From Pseudomonadota bacterium (GTDB lineage: Bacteria > Pseudomonadota > Gammaproteobacteria > Burkholderiales > Thiobacillaceae), in assembly GCA_021802555.1 (NCBI GenBank), contig JAJZRU010000007.1, forward strand, positions 43,697 to 107,696: 64,000 bases of DNA. The letters are read 5' to 3'. The notes under the pieces were generated by a model that worked only from the letters and a program-made list of their open reading frames with translations, was not told where the DNA came from and did not search any database. The position numbers and the translations under genes are program-made. Shown here one piece after another: positions 56,204-64,000 of the stretch; position 1 is the first letter of the stretch, and each line of letters opens with the position of its first letter.

Positions 56204-58039
56204 ATGAACATGAACCCCATCCGAATTTCCGCCGCCGCTCTTGCTCTTGCGGCGTTGCTGGCGGCCAGCCCGGCCTTGGCCTGGTGGAACGGCGACTGGT
56301 CGAGCCGCCAGTCTGTCACCCTAGATGCCGGTGCCAAGGGCGCCAACCTCAAGGCCGACCTGGAGAACGTGCCGGTGCTGATCCGTTTGCACTCAGGCAA
56401 TTTCGATTTTCTCTCCGCCAACCCCGACGGCTCCGATCTGCGCTTCGTGGCGGGCGACGACAAGACGCCGCTCAAGTTCTACATCGAGAAATTCGATCCC
56501 GTGAACCAATTGGCGGTGATCTGGGTGCAGGTGCCCAAGCTCGCCGCCGGCAAGGCGAACACGATCTGGCTCTATTCGGGCAACGACAAGGCGGCCGCCG
56601 CCGGCGACGCCAAGGCGGTGTTCGATGCGCATCAGATTGCGGTCTACGACTTCGCCCAGGCGGGCCTGCCCAAGGACGTCACCGCCAACGCCAACAACGC
56701 CTCGGCGTCCAGCGCAAGCCAGGATGCCAACGCCATCATCGGCGCCGGGGCCCGTTTCAACGGCAGCCAGGATATCCAGGTTCCCGCCTCGGCCTCGCTG
56801 GGCATTCCCTCCGGCGGGCAGTTCACCTGGTCGGCCTGGATCAAGCCCGCGGCGGCCGGGCAAAACGCCGTGCTGTTGAGCCGGGGCGACTTGAGCGTGG
56901 GGCTGGATGCCGCGGGCGTCTATGCAAAACAAGGCGCCGTCACGCTGCAAGCGCCGCTGGGCAGCGGGGGTTGGCACCAGGTCGCGCTGACCGCCGGCCC
57001 GGCGGGATACACGCTTTATGTCGACGGCACTGCCGCCGCGACTGCGCCCGGCAGCGTCGCCGCGCTCAGCGTGCCGTTGACCTTGGGAGCGAATGCGCAG
57101 GGCAGCGAGGGCTACCAGGGCGACATGGATGAAGTGGAGCTGTCGAATGTCGCGCGCCCGGCAGACTGGATCGCGCTGGCGGCGAAAGGCCAGGGGCCGG
57201 AGTCCGCGTTCATCCAGGTGGGGCAGGCGCAGTCGTCCGACAGCGGCGGCGAAGCTTCCTACTTCGGCACCATCCTGCGTTCCGTGACCCTGGACGGCTG
57301 GGTGGTGATCGGCCTGCTCGCCGTCATGTCGGCCATCAGCTGGGTGGTGATGGTGAGCAAGGGCCTGGTCATCGGCCGCATGCAGAAGGACAACGAGCGC
57401 TTCATGGCCTCGTTCCGCCAGCTTGCCGCCAATCCGGGCGCGCTCGACCGGGACGAGGCGGGCGACGAAGGCGATGCGCAGGTCTCCGAGTTTTCCAAAG
57501 CTCTTTTCGGCCAGCACGACCATTACCAAAGCTCGCCCATCTACCGCATCTATCATGTCGGCGTGCAGGAGCTGAAGCATCGCTTCGGCACCGCCGACCC
57601 GCGCCAGCTCGCCAACAAGACGCTCACGCCCCAGGCCATCGACGCCATTCGCGCCGCGCTGGACGGCAGCCTGGTGCGCGAGAACCAGAAGATCAACAGC
57701 CTCATGGTGCTGCTCACCATCGCCATATCCGGCGGGCCGTTCCTGGGGCTGCTGGGCACGGTGGTGGGGGTGATGATCACTTTCGCCGCCATTGCCGCCA
57801 CGGGCGACGTGAACGTCAACGCCATCGCCCCCGGCATCGCCGCCGCCCTGGTGGCCACCGTCGCCGGCCTGGCCGTCGCCATCCCCGCGCTGTTCGGCTA
57901 CAACTACCTGGTCAGCCGGGCCAAGGACATCAGCGCGGACATGCACGTGTTCGTGGACGAGTTCATCGGCCGCATCGCCGAGACCTATGCCGCCACCGTG
58001 CAGGCCGCGCCCCAGCTCGCCGCCGTGCGCAACCACTGA
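56204..58039 (+). CDS. exbB: ExbB/TolQ proton channel fused to periplasmic DUF2341-LamG domains
   Basis: 611 residues in one frame. A signal peptide (ISAAALALAALLAASPALA) leads into a DUF2341 domain (about 27-140: WWNGDWSSRQSVTL, NTIWLYSGN) and a LamG/concanavalin-like domain (about 180-340: FTWSAWIKPAAAGQ, GWHQVALTAGPAGYTLYVDG). A first membrane helix (WVVIGLLAVMSAISWVVMV) follows near residue 365, then a cytoplasmic loop and the MotA/TolQ/ExbB core with two helices (LLTIAISGGPFLGLLGTVVG; AAALVATVAGLAVAIPALFG). ATG 56162 is an alternative start overlapping tpsA. Confidence 0.9.
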   Translation: MNMNPIRISAAALALAALLAASPALAWWNGDWSSRQSVTLDAGAKGANLKADLENVPVLIRLHSGNFDFLSANPDGSDLRFVAGDDKTPLKFYIEKFDPVNQLAVIWVQVPKLAAGKANTIWLYSGNDKAAAAGDAKAVFDAHQIAVYDFAQAGLPKDVTANANNASASSASQDANAIIGAGARFNGSQDIQVPASASLGIPSGGQFTWSAWIKPAAAGQNAVLLSRGDLSVGLDAAGVYAKQGAVTLQAPLGSGGWHQVALTAGPAGYTLYVDGTAAATAPGSVAALSVPLTLGANAQGSEGYQGDMDEVELSNVARPADWIALAAKGQGPESAFIQVGQAQSSDSGGEASYFGTILRSVTLDGWVVIGLLAVMSAISWVVMVSKGLVIGRMQKDNERFMASFRQLAANPGALDRDEAGDEGDAQVSEFSKALFGQHDHYQSSPIYRIYHVGVQELKHRFGTADPRQLANKTLTPQAIDAIRAALDGSLVRENQKINSLMVLLTIAISGGPFLGLLGTVVGVMITFAAIAATGDVNVNAIAPGIAAALVATVAGLAVAIPALFGYNYLVSRAKDISADMHVFVDEFIGRIAETYAATVQAAPQLAAVRNH

Positions 58040-58051
58040 ACGGAGCGTGCC

Positions 58052-58456
58052 ATGAAGGCCCAGGACGATCAGAAGCCCTACGACGACATCAACATCACGC
58101 CCATGCTGGACCTGGCCTATGTGCTGCTGGTGATTTTCATCATCATGACCACGGCCTCGGTGCAGGGCATCAAGGTGAACTTGCCCAAGGCCAGCTCGGC
58201 GCCCAGCCTGGCCAAGCCCAGCACCAAGGCCATCACCATCGCCGCCGACGGGCAGATCTACCTCGACGCCTATCCCGTGAGCATGACCGAGCTGGAGGAC
58301 CGCCTGCGCCAGGCCCAGGCGGCCAATCCGGATCTTCCCGTGGTGATCAAGGGCGATGCCGACGTGCAGTACAAGAAGGTCATCGAGGTGATGGATCTCC
58401 TGGGCCGCCTGGGCATCACCCAACTGGGCCTGGTGACCCAGAAGATCGTCAAATGA
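58052..58456 (+). CDS. exbD: ExbD/TolR-type proton channel subunit
   Basis: A 134-residue protein: a short cytoplasmic start (DDINITPMLDLAYVLLVIFI) with the essential membrane Asp in MLDLAYV, one helix, and a periplasmic domain (KAITIAADGQIYLDAYPVSM). It forms the energising complex with the preceding ExbB and the following TonB. The gene starts 12 bp after exbB. Confidence 0.93.
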   Translation: MKAQDDQKPYDDINITPMLDLAYVLLVIFIIMTTASVQGIKVNLPKASSAPSLAKPSTKAITIAADGQIYLDAYPVSMTELEDRLRQAQAANPDLPVVIKGDADVQYKKVIEVMDLLGRLGITQLGLVTQKIVK

Positions 58457-58466
58457 CGGCCAGCGC

Positions 58467-59123
58467 ATGAGCGAGGCCCTCAAGCCCTGGCAGCGACAGG
58501 CGCCCAAGCTGGCCGCCGGAGCCTTCATCCTGCTGGTGATGACGGGCATGGCGCTGTTCGTGCATCACATGCTCAACAGCAGCGGCGAGGGAAGGAAACC
58601 GCTGATCCAGCAGATCACCCTGGTCAGGCCGCCGCCGCCCCCGCCGCCCAAGGTCGAAGAAAAGCCGCCGCCCAAGGAGGAAGTCAAGATACCCGAGCCC
58701 AAGCCCCTGGAGTCCCCCAAGCCCGACAATGCGCCGCCCGCCAAGAACCTGGGGGTGGATGCCCAGGGCGGTCCCGGCTCCGACAACTTCGGTCTGGTCG
58801 GCAACAAGGGCGGCCAGGACATCATCGGCGGCCAAGGCGGCGGCAGCCGCTTCGGCTGGTACTCGACCGTGGTGCAGCAGGGCATTTATGCCGCGCTGCA
58901 GAAGGAAAAGGCCCTGCGCGAAAGCAGCTACCGCGTGGTCGTCAAGCTCTGGCTGGACAAGACCGGCCATGTCGAGCGCGTGGAACTGGGCGGCAGCACC
59001 GGCAGCACCCAAATTGACGAAGCGCTGAAAGCTGCCTTGCAGCGCATGAAACCCATGAGCGAGGCGCCGCCCGACGACTTGCCCCAGCCGGTGCAGATCC
59101 GCGTCACCTCGCGTCGGGACTGA
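58467..59123 (+). CDS. TonB-like energy-transducing protein
   Basis: A 218-residue protein with an N-terminal membrane helix (AAGAFILLVMTGMALFVHHM), a Pro/Lys/Glu spacer (PPPPPPKVEEKPPPKEEVKI) and a C-terminal TonB-fold domain (SSYRVVVKLWLDKTGHVERVE, then IDEALKAALQRMKPM). A Gly-rich stretch lies between (GNKGGQDIIGGQGGGSRFG). No TonB-dependent receptor is encoded in the window, so its outer-membrane partner is unknown. Confidence 0.85.
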   Translation: MSEALKPWQRQAPKLAAGAFILLVMTGMALFVHHMLNSSGEGRKPLIQQITLVRPPPPPPPKVEEKPPPKEEVKIPEPKPLESPKPDNAPPAKNLGVDAQGGPGSDNFGLVGNKGGQDIIGGQGGGSRFGWYSTVVQQGIYAALQKEKALRESSYRVVVKLWLDKTGHVERVELGGSTGSTQIDEALKAALQRMKPMSEAPPDDLPQPVQIRVTSRRD

Positions 59124-59164
59124 TGCCAACCGAACCAACAAACTCCCTAAATCCGCTACCCGCC

Positions 59165-60703
59165 ATGAAACGCAAAACCGCTCTCACCACCGCTTTGCTC
59201 GTCGCCCTGGGATTGGCCGGCCCGGCCCAGGCCGACGAGCGCGAGCAGCTCGAACTGGTGCGCCAGACTACCCTCAACCTCATCAAGCTGCTGGTGCAGC
59301 AGAAGGTGCTCACCCAGGAGGCGGCCGATCAGTTGATCCGCCAGGCCGAGGCCACGGCCAAGGCCGAAGTCGCCAAGAAAGAGCAGCTCGCCGGCGGCGC
59401 CAACGTCGTGCGCGTGCCCTACATCCCCGAAACGGTGAAGAACGAAATCCAGGACAACATCAGGCAGGAGGTTCTCGCCCAGGCCAAGACCGAGCGCTGG
59501 GGCGAGCCGGATGCCTATCCCTCCTGGCTGCACCGCTTCACCTGGTATGGCGACATCCGCCTGCGCTACCAGCGCAACATCTTCCCGGCCGGCAACACGC
59601 CGCTGGCCACGCTGCAAGCCTATGGCCCGACTTCCCTGGTCACCGATTCCACCGTGGATCAGAACCTCACGCGCGTGCGCGCCCGCCTGGGCGCCAAAAT
59701 CCAGGTCAGCGACAACGTGGTCGCCAATGTGCGGCTCGCCACCGGCAACCTGGTCACGCCGGTTTCCACCAACCAGACCGAGGGCATGTACGGCAACTAC
59801 CAGACCGTGCTCGATCTGGCCTATCTGCAGGCCACGCCTTATCCCTGGCTGCGGCTCACGGGCGGCCGTTTCCAGAATCCTTTCTTCCACACCGATCTGG
59901 TGTGGGCGCCGGATCTGAATTTCGACGGCTTCGCCGGCAACGCGGAGTACTGGCCGACGCACCACCTCAAGGGCTTCCTGACCGCCGGCCTATTCCCCTT
60001 GCAATTCGTCTATCCCTCGGACCTGGTCCAGGCCAGGGACAAGTGGCTGTACGGCCTGCAGGGCGGGCTGGACTGGTATTTCGCGGATGAATCCAAGGCC
60101 ACGCTCGCTGCGGCGCTCTACGACTACCGGCACGTGGAGGGCGTACCGAACCCGTCGCTCGGTTCCCATGTATATGACGCGACCGCGCCGCAATTCCGCC
60201 AGAAAGGCAACTCGGTCATGTTCATCAACTACCCGGGCGACCCCACCCTCTATGGCCTGGCCTCCAAATTCCGCGAGTTCAATGTCACCGGCCGCGTCGA
60301 CATCGGCGCGTTCGATCCCGTCCATGTCGTGCTCACCGGCGACTATGTCCGTAACGTCGGCTTCAGCCGCAGCGACATCCTGGCCCGCACCGGCCAGGAC
60401 ATCGCGCCCCAGGTCAACGGCTACCTGGGCAGGATCGCGGTGGGCAAGCCCAAGATCCAGTACCCCGGCGATTGGCAGACCTATCTCGCGTACAAATATC
60501 TGGAGCGCGACGCCGTGCTGGACGCCTTCGCCGACCCGGATTTCCACCTCGGCGGCACCGATGCCAAGGGCTATATCCTGGGCGGCAGCTACGGCGTGGC
60601 CAGGAACACCTGGCTCAATCTCAAATGGCTCTCGGCCGACCAGATCAGCGGCCCGCCGCTGTCCATCGACGTCTTGCAACTGGATTTGAATTCCCGATTC
60701 TGA
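59165..60703 (+). CDS. Putative outer-membrane porin with coiled-coil N-terminus
   Basis: 512 residues. A signal peptide (ALTTALLVALGLAGPAQA) precedes a helical segment (about 25-75, LVRQTTLNLIKLLVQQKVLTQEAADQLIRQ) like an SLH/trimerisation stalk, then a beta-barrel (WYGDIRLRYQRNIF onward) with alternating aromatic strands. The last residue is Phe (DLNSRF), the BamA recognition signature. This matches the putative-porin family found with ExbBD-TonB genes. Start 59165 is chosen for the signal peptide; the upstream ATG 59123 overlaps tonB. Confidence 0.85.
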   Translation: MKRKTALTTALLVALGLAGPAQADEREQLELVRQTTLNLIKLLVQQKVLTQEAADQLIRQAEATAKAEVAKKEQLAGGANVVRVPYIPETVKNEIQDNIRQEVLAQAKTERWGEPDAYPSWLHRFTWYGDIRLRYQRNIFPAGNTPLATLQAYGPTSLVTDSTVDQNLTRVRARLGAKIQVSDNVVANVRLATGNLVTPVSTNQTEGMYGNYQTVLDLAYLQATPYPWLRLTGGRFQNPFFHTDLVWAPDLNFDGFAGNAEYWPTHHLKGFLTAGLFPLQFVYPSDLVQARDKWLYGLQGGLDWYFADESKATLAAALYDYRHVEGVPNPSLGSHVYDATAPQFRQKGNSVMFINYPGDPTLYGLASKFREFNVTGRVDIGAFDPVHVVLTGDYVRNVGFSRSDILARTGQDIAPQVNGYLGRIAVGKPKIQYPGDWQTYLAYKYLERDAVLDAFADPDFHLGGTDAKGYILGGSYGVARNTWLNLKWLSADQISGPPLSIDVLQLDLNSRF

Positions 60704-60710
60704 GGGCATC

Positions 60711-61364
60711 ATGTATACCCGTTTCGTGCTTTTGGCCTTACTGGCTTCAGGCCTCGCGGCCTCCGCGCAGGCCGACACGGCGAGCCGCGAGAAGCAGTTC
60801 CTGCGCCGCCTGCAGATCATGCAGCAGCAGATGAACGAGCAGAACGCCGCCCTGCGCAAGGAGCGTGACGAGCTTGCCGCCCAACTGGCGGCCGCCCAGG
60901 CCGGCGTGGCCAGCCTCAAGGAGAAAAACCAAAAAGAGCTCGGCAAGGCGCAAGGCCTGGAGAGAACCCTGCAAGTACAGCAGCGCGACAGCGCCGCCCT
61001 CACCCAGCAGTTGGCGCAAGCCCGGCAGGCGCTCGCCGCTCTGCGCCAGGAACACGAAAGCACGCTGGCAACGCTGAAAGCGAGCGAAGGCGACAACCGC
61101 CGGCTCAAGGCTACGGGCGCCGAACAGCGCGGGCAAATTACCGATTGCGAGCACAAGAACCTGCTGCTCTACCAAGCCAATACGCAGTTGCTGGAGAAAT
61201 ACAAAAATAAGACCGTGTGGGACGCGCTGGCGCAAAAAGAGCCCTTCACCGGCATCGAGAAAGTCCGCATAGACAACGTCTTGCAGGAATACCGGGACAA
61301 GCTGGATACCGACCGCGTCAAGCCGCAGGCCGCCGCGCCGGCGGGGGGCGCGGCGCAGAGATAA
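60711..61364 (+). CDS. Periplasmic coiled-coil protein of unknown function
   Basis: 217 residues: a signal peptide (VLLALLASGLAASAQA), then about 100 residues of heptad-patterned coiled coil (LQIMQQQMNEQNAALRKERD onward), a short CEHKNLLLYQANTQLLEKY segment and a Pro/Ala tail. No enzymatic domain is seen. It is the last gene of the run starting at tpsB and follows the porin after 7 bp. It may act as a periplasmic spacer or scaffold for the ExbBD-TonB-porin set; this is inference only. Confidence 0.75.
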   Translation: MYTRFVLLALLASGLAASAQADTASREKQFLRRLQIMQQQMNEQNAALRKERDELAAQLAAAQAGVASLKEKNQKELGKAQGLERTLQVQQRDSAALTQQLAQARQALAALRQEHESTLATLKASEGDNRRLKATGAEQRGQITDCEHKNLLLYQANTQLLEKYKNKTVWDALAQKEPFTGIEKVRIDNVLQEYRDKLDTDRVKPQAAAPAGGAAQR

Positions 61365-61381
61365 GCACGACGGCAGCCTAT

Positions 61382-61394
61382 AGCCCGAACGGCT
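61382..61394 (+). promoter_or_regulatory. Fourth CCCGAACGG motif, upstream of the phosphoesterase
   Basis: AGCCCGAACGGCT, the most complete copy, lies 122 bp before the phosphoesterase ATG. The TGTCA half-site and -10 found at the fixed distance in the other three copies are absent. Two other elements nearby are CGTTAAG-TGTT-TGCTAAG (61401-61418, 11-bp period) and TAGATT (61451-61456). Confidence 0.45.
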
Positions 61395-61515
61395 GGCGGT
61401 CGTTAAGTGTTTGCTAAGCAACGCGCCATGGGCGGGAAATCTCGGCCCCTTAGATTGCCCTTAGCGCTGTTCCGCAGCGCTGAACCGTCCATCCATAACC
61501 CGCTTAGGAGTCACC

Positions 61516-63054
61516 ATGCGACGCAACCTTCTTTCCGATTTCGCCCGCAAATTGCCGCTGGCCCTGGCCATGGGCGCGGCCCTGCAAGTTCCCATGTCCG
61601 CCGCGCAAGCCGACGACACCGCCACCCCCATCAAACACGTGGTGGTGATCTTCCAGGAGAACGTGTCCTTCGACCATTACTTCGCCACCTATCCGCTGGC
61701 CGCCAACCCGGCCGGGGAGCCGAAGTTCGTGGCCATGCACGGCACGCCCACGGTCAACGGCCTCACCCGATATCTGCGCGAGCACAACCCCAACGCCGCC
61801 CAGCCCTTCCGCCTGGGCCGCTCGCAGGCCATGACCTGCGACATGGACCATGAGTACACCGCCGAGCAGAAGGCCTTCAACGGCGGGCTGATGGACAAGT
61901 TCGTGGAGTACACCGGCGCGAACTACAACCACTGCGATCCCGCCCAGGTCATGGGCTATTACGACGGCAACACCGTCACCGCCATGTGGAACTATGCCCA
62001 GCATTTCGCCATGAGCGACAACTCCTACGGCACCACCTTCGGCCCGTCCTCGCCGGGCGCGATCAACCTGGTCTCCGGCCAGACCCATGGCGCCTCGCCC
62101 GAGATAAGTGACGTGGTGGTCAACGGCACCGACATCAGCGATGCCGATCCCGGCTACGACGACTGCTCCAGCGGCAAGACCTTCACCATGTCCGGCACCA
62201 ACGTGGGCGACATGCTCAACGCCCAGCACATCACCTGGGGCTGGTTCCAGGGTGGTTTCCGTCCCACGGGCATGAGCAACGGCAAGGCCGTATGCGGCGC
62301 CAGCAGCAAGAACATCGCCGGTGCCAGCGTAGGCGATTACAGCGCCCATCACGAGCCCTTCCAGTACTACGCCTCCACCGCCAACCCGCACCATCTGGCG
62401 CCCAGCTCCGTGGCCATGATCGGCCGCACCGACCAGGCCAACCACCAGTACGACCTGCAGGACTTCTGGGCCGCGGCCGACAGCGGCCATCTGCCCGCGG
62501 TGAGCTTCCTCAAGGCCAAGCGCTACCAGGACGGCCATGCCGGCTACTCCGATCCGCTGGACGAGCAGACCTTCCTGGTGCAGACCCTCAACCGCCTGCA
62601 GAAGCTGCCCGACTGGAAGAACACCGTCGTCGTCATCTCCTATGACGATTCCGACGGCTGGTACGACCACGTCATGAGCCCCATCGTCAACCAGTCCGGC
62701 GATCCCGCCTACGACGCCCTGCTCGGTTCCGGCCTGTGCGGCCAGACCGCCTCCGGCGCCGCGTCGGATCAGTGCGGCTACGGCCCGCGCCTGCCGCTCA
62801 TGGTCATCTCTCCCTGGGCCAAGAAGAACTTCGTCGATCACCACGTGACCGATCAGTCCTCCATCCTGCGCTTCATCGAGGACAACTGGCATCTGGGCCG
62901 CATAGGCGGCGGTTCCTTCGACGCCAAGGCCGGCTCCCTGGAAGGCATGTTCGACTTCCACCGCAGTCCGCGCATGACGCCCGTGATCCTCGACCCGGCC
63001 ACGGGCACCCGCGCCGTCGGCCTGCGCGACACGGACGGCGAAGACCATTCGTAG
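61516..63054 (+). CDS. Secreted phosphoesterase (AcpA / phospholipase C family)
   Basis: 512 residues. The N-terminus has Arg-Arg (MRRNLLSDF) and a hydrophobic stretch (LPLALAMGAALQVPMSAAQA), a possible Tat or Sec signal. The phosphoesterase motif is VVVIFQENVSFDHYFATYP, equivalent to ENRSFDHYFG; further landmarks are HDLDHE-like CDMDHEYT, SYDDSDGWYDHVMSPI and GPRLPLMVISPWAKKNFVDH. The family (PF04185) covers AcpA acid phosphatases and phospholipases C that release phosphate or phosphorylated headgroups. The substrate cannot be told. It could be exported by the T2SS at 30474-39173. Confidence 0.88.
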   Translation: MRRNLLSDFARKLPLALAMGAALQVPMSAAQADDTATPIKHVVVIFQENVSFDHYFATYPLAANPAGEPKFVAMHGTPTVNGLTRYLREHNPNAAQPFRLGRSQAMTCDMDHEYTAEQKAFNGGLMDKFVEYTGANYNHCDPAQVMGYYDGNTVTAMWNYAQHFAMSDNSYGTTFGPSSPGAINLVSGQTHGASPEISDVVVNGTDISDADPGYDDCSSGKTFTMSGTNVGDMLNAQHITWGWFQGGFRPTGMSNGKAVCGASSKNIAGASVGDYSAHHEPFQYYASTANPHHLAPSSVAMIGRTDQANHQYDLQDFWAAADSGHLPAVSFLKAKRYQDGHAGYSDPLDEQTFLVQTLNRLQKLPDWKNTVVVISYDDSDGWYDHVMSPIVNQSGDPAYDALLGSGLCGQTASGAASDQCGYGPRLPLMVISPWAKKNFVDHHVTDQSSILRFIEDNWHLGRIGGGSFDAKAGSLEGMFDFHRSPRMTPVILDPATGTRAVGLRDTDGEDHS

Positions 63055-63374
63055 CAGCCGGACTTGATCGATCGCAGCGAATCGAGCGGGAGAGCGGGGC
63101 AGTGGGCCTGTTTTTGAGGCGCATACGCGCCTAGCAGCAAAAATGGGCTGATATGAACCGCTCCTCCCGCCGGCGCAACGGCGCTCATCCGGCGCCAGGC
63201 GTAATCCCAAAATGAGCGCGCGCCGGGGAAGATGAGCCGGTTGCCAAAAGGCTTCAAAAGGCCATATTGGGTCGCATCTCGACGCCGATTACACAACCCT
63301 TTCTTGATTTCGCCGGGCGGCGTGTTTTCGCGTTCTTGGCGTATAGCGCCACCAGCAACACGATTTCTCGCTCG

Positions 63375-63500
63375 GTTAGCGTGAAACAACGCGCAGCGTT
63401 GCCGCATTCCCCTCGCCCTCTGGGAGAGGGCTGGGGTGAGGGAAACGGACAGGGCGATAAGAGCGTTTCATGATTTGGGGCGGTGATTCGCCATGTCCGT
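63375..63500. repeat. 126-bp direct repeat, copy 1
   Basis: This segment recurs at 63875-64000 with only three mismatches in 126 bp. It starts GTTAGCGTGAAAC and contains a CTCTGGGAGAGGGCTGGGG palindromic core of the REP-like kind common in beta- and gammaproteobacteria. A shorter variant of its opening (TTAGCGTGAACAGCGCCC) recurs at about 63499. Confidence 0.85.
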
Positions 63501-63874
63501 TAGCGTGAACAGCGCCCAGCGTACCTTGCACGCCCCATTCGCACTCGGAATTATCCGAGTACGACAGCCCATAAATTTCGCTATGTTCGACGCGCCCCGC
63601 ATCGCCGATTGCTTTGTCGCTCATCCTCGCCATAGCTGCGGCTATGGCTGCGGTTCGCTTCGCGCACTCGGCGCGCGGATGCGCGTCTCGGCATGTACGC
63701 AAACTTATGGGGTGGCGTACTAGAAACCGCAGTTGGATGCGCCCCCGAAGCGGGATGCAGGCGCGTCGCGTCCGTCGGCATCTCCTTCGCTGTCCCGAAC
63801 GGTGAACTTAGACGAAGGCAAAACAAGTCGTTGAGAGTGACAAAACTCCTCGGGACCCGATGCCGGCACGGATC

Positions 63875-64000
63875 GTTAGCGTGAAACAACGCGCAGCGTT
63901 GCCGCGTCCCCCTCGCCCTCTGGGAGAGGGCTGGGGTGAGGGAAACGGACAGGGCGATAAGAGCGTTTCATGATTTGGGGCGGCGATTCGCCATGTCCGT
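63875..64000. repeat. 126-bp direct repeat, copy 2 (reaches window edge)
   Basis: This copy starts exactly 500 bp after copy 1 and is cut by the end of the window, so the repeat unit may be longer and may continue as a tandem array. The three differences from copy 1 are all transitions. Confidence 0.85.

Larger units (their letters stand above)
63055..64000. other. Gene-free stretch with repeats at the window end
   Basis: No open frame here has a ribosome site, coding character or a recognised domain. It holds a 6-bp AGGCGC/GCGCCT hairpin (63117-63132), a CCATAGC/GCTATGG hairpin (63630-63647), one more CCCGAACGG (63794-63802), and two long direct repeats listed separately. Confidence 0.6.

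Noticed and set aside
63055..64000. CRISPR array or prophage end at the right edge
   Set aside because: Only two long near-identical copies 500 bp apart, without short regular spacers, cas genes or integrase.

Overview
The window is a GC-rich, densely packed chromosomal segment from a flagellated Gram-negative bacterium. Gene content points to a betaproteobacterium: a polar-type flagellar operon with FlhF/FlhG, PEP-CTERM proteins with an EpsA-type LuxR regulator, glnS next to hslO, and a tRNA-Val(GAC). Genus cannot be fixed from the sequence alone.

Region 1 (1-24.8 kb) is one long flagellar locus on the + strand. After the tail of a SPOR-domain gene come a sigma54 activator without a receiver domain, a PAS histidine kinase and an NtrC-type regulator (FlrA/FlrB/FlrC-like). 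A clear sigma54 promoter (3977-3992) then starts fliEFGHIJKLMNOPQR-flhBAF-flhG-fliA, followed by a MotA/MotC-type stator gene, a DUF2802 gene, a second FliK-like gene and an FlhB C-terminal paralogue. A sigma28-type promoter (23757-23783) drives cheV. No flagellin, rod or hook structural genes, MotB/MotD or cheA/B/R lie in the window.

Region 2 (24.8-30.4 kb) is housekeeping and mixed: a GGDEF diguanylate cyclase (-), an unknown small gene, hslO and glnS (-), tRNA-Val, and a 0.6 kb stretch holding a decayed ABC-2 permease fragment.

Region 3 (30.4-39.2 kb) is an eleven-gene non-canonical type II secretion (T2SS) operon: gspG-F-E, a PilM/N/O/P-like set replacing gspL/M/C, a TPR-bearing lipoprotein secretin, and three more pseudopilins. 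It is preceded by a two-half-site Pho box (30434-30451) with a -10 element at the spacing seen in E. coli phoA.

Region 4 (39.3-63.1 kb) holds an EpsA-like LuxR regulator, a PEP-CTERM protein behind a c-di-GMP-I-type riboswitch, a PstS-like phosphate-binding protein, a second PEP-CTERM-like protein, a chalcone-isomerase-like protein (-), a two-partner secretion pair (TpsB and a 3447-residue TpsA), an ExbB carrying a periplasmic DUF2341-LamG extension, ExbD, TonB, a porin, a coiled-coil protein and a secreted AcpA/phospholipase-C-type phosphoesterase. Three promoters here share one architecture: CCGAACGG exactly 56 bp upstream of a TAAnnT -10, with a TGT(C/A)A half-site 17 bp upstream of that -10. 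A fourth CCCGAACGG precedes the phosphoesterase.

Read together, regions 3 and 4 look like a phosphate-starvation and c-di-GMP-controlled export and uptake system. The layout recalls the Pseudomonas aeruginosa hxc / pdtA-pdtB / exbB2-exbD2 neighbourhood, but with a different T2SS, PEP-CTERM proteins, a riboswitch and its own promoter motif. The last 0.95 kb holds no supportable gene and carries two 126-bp direct repeats exactly 500 bp apart.
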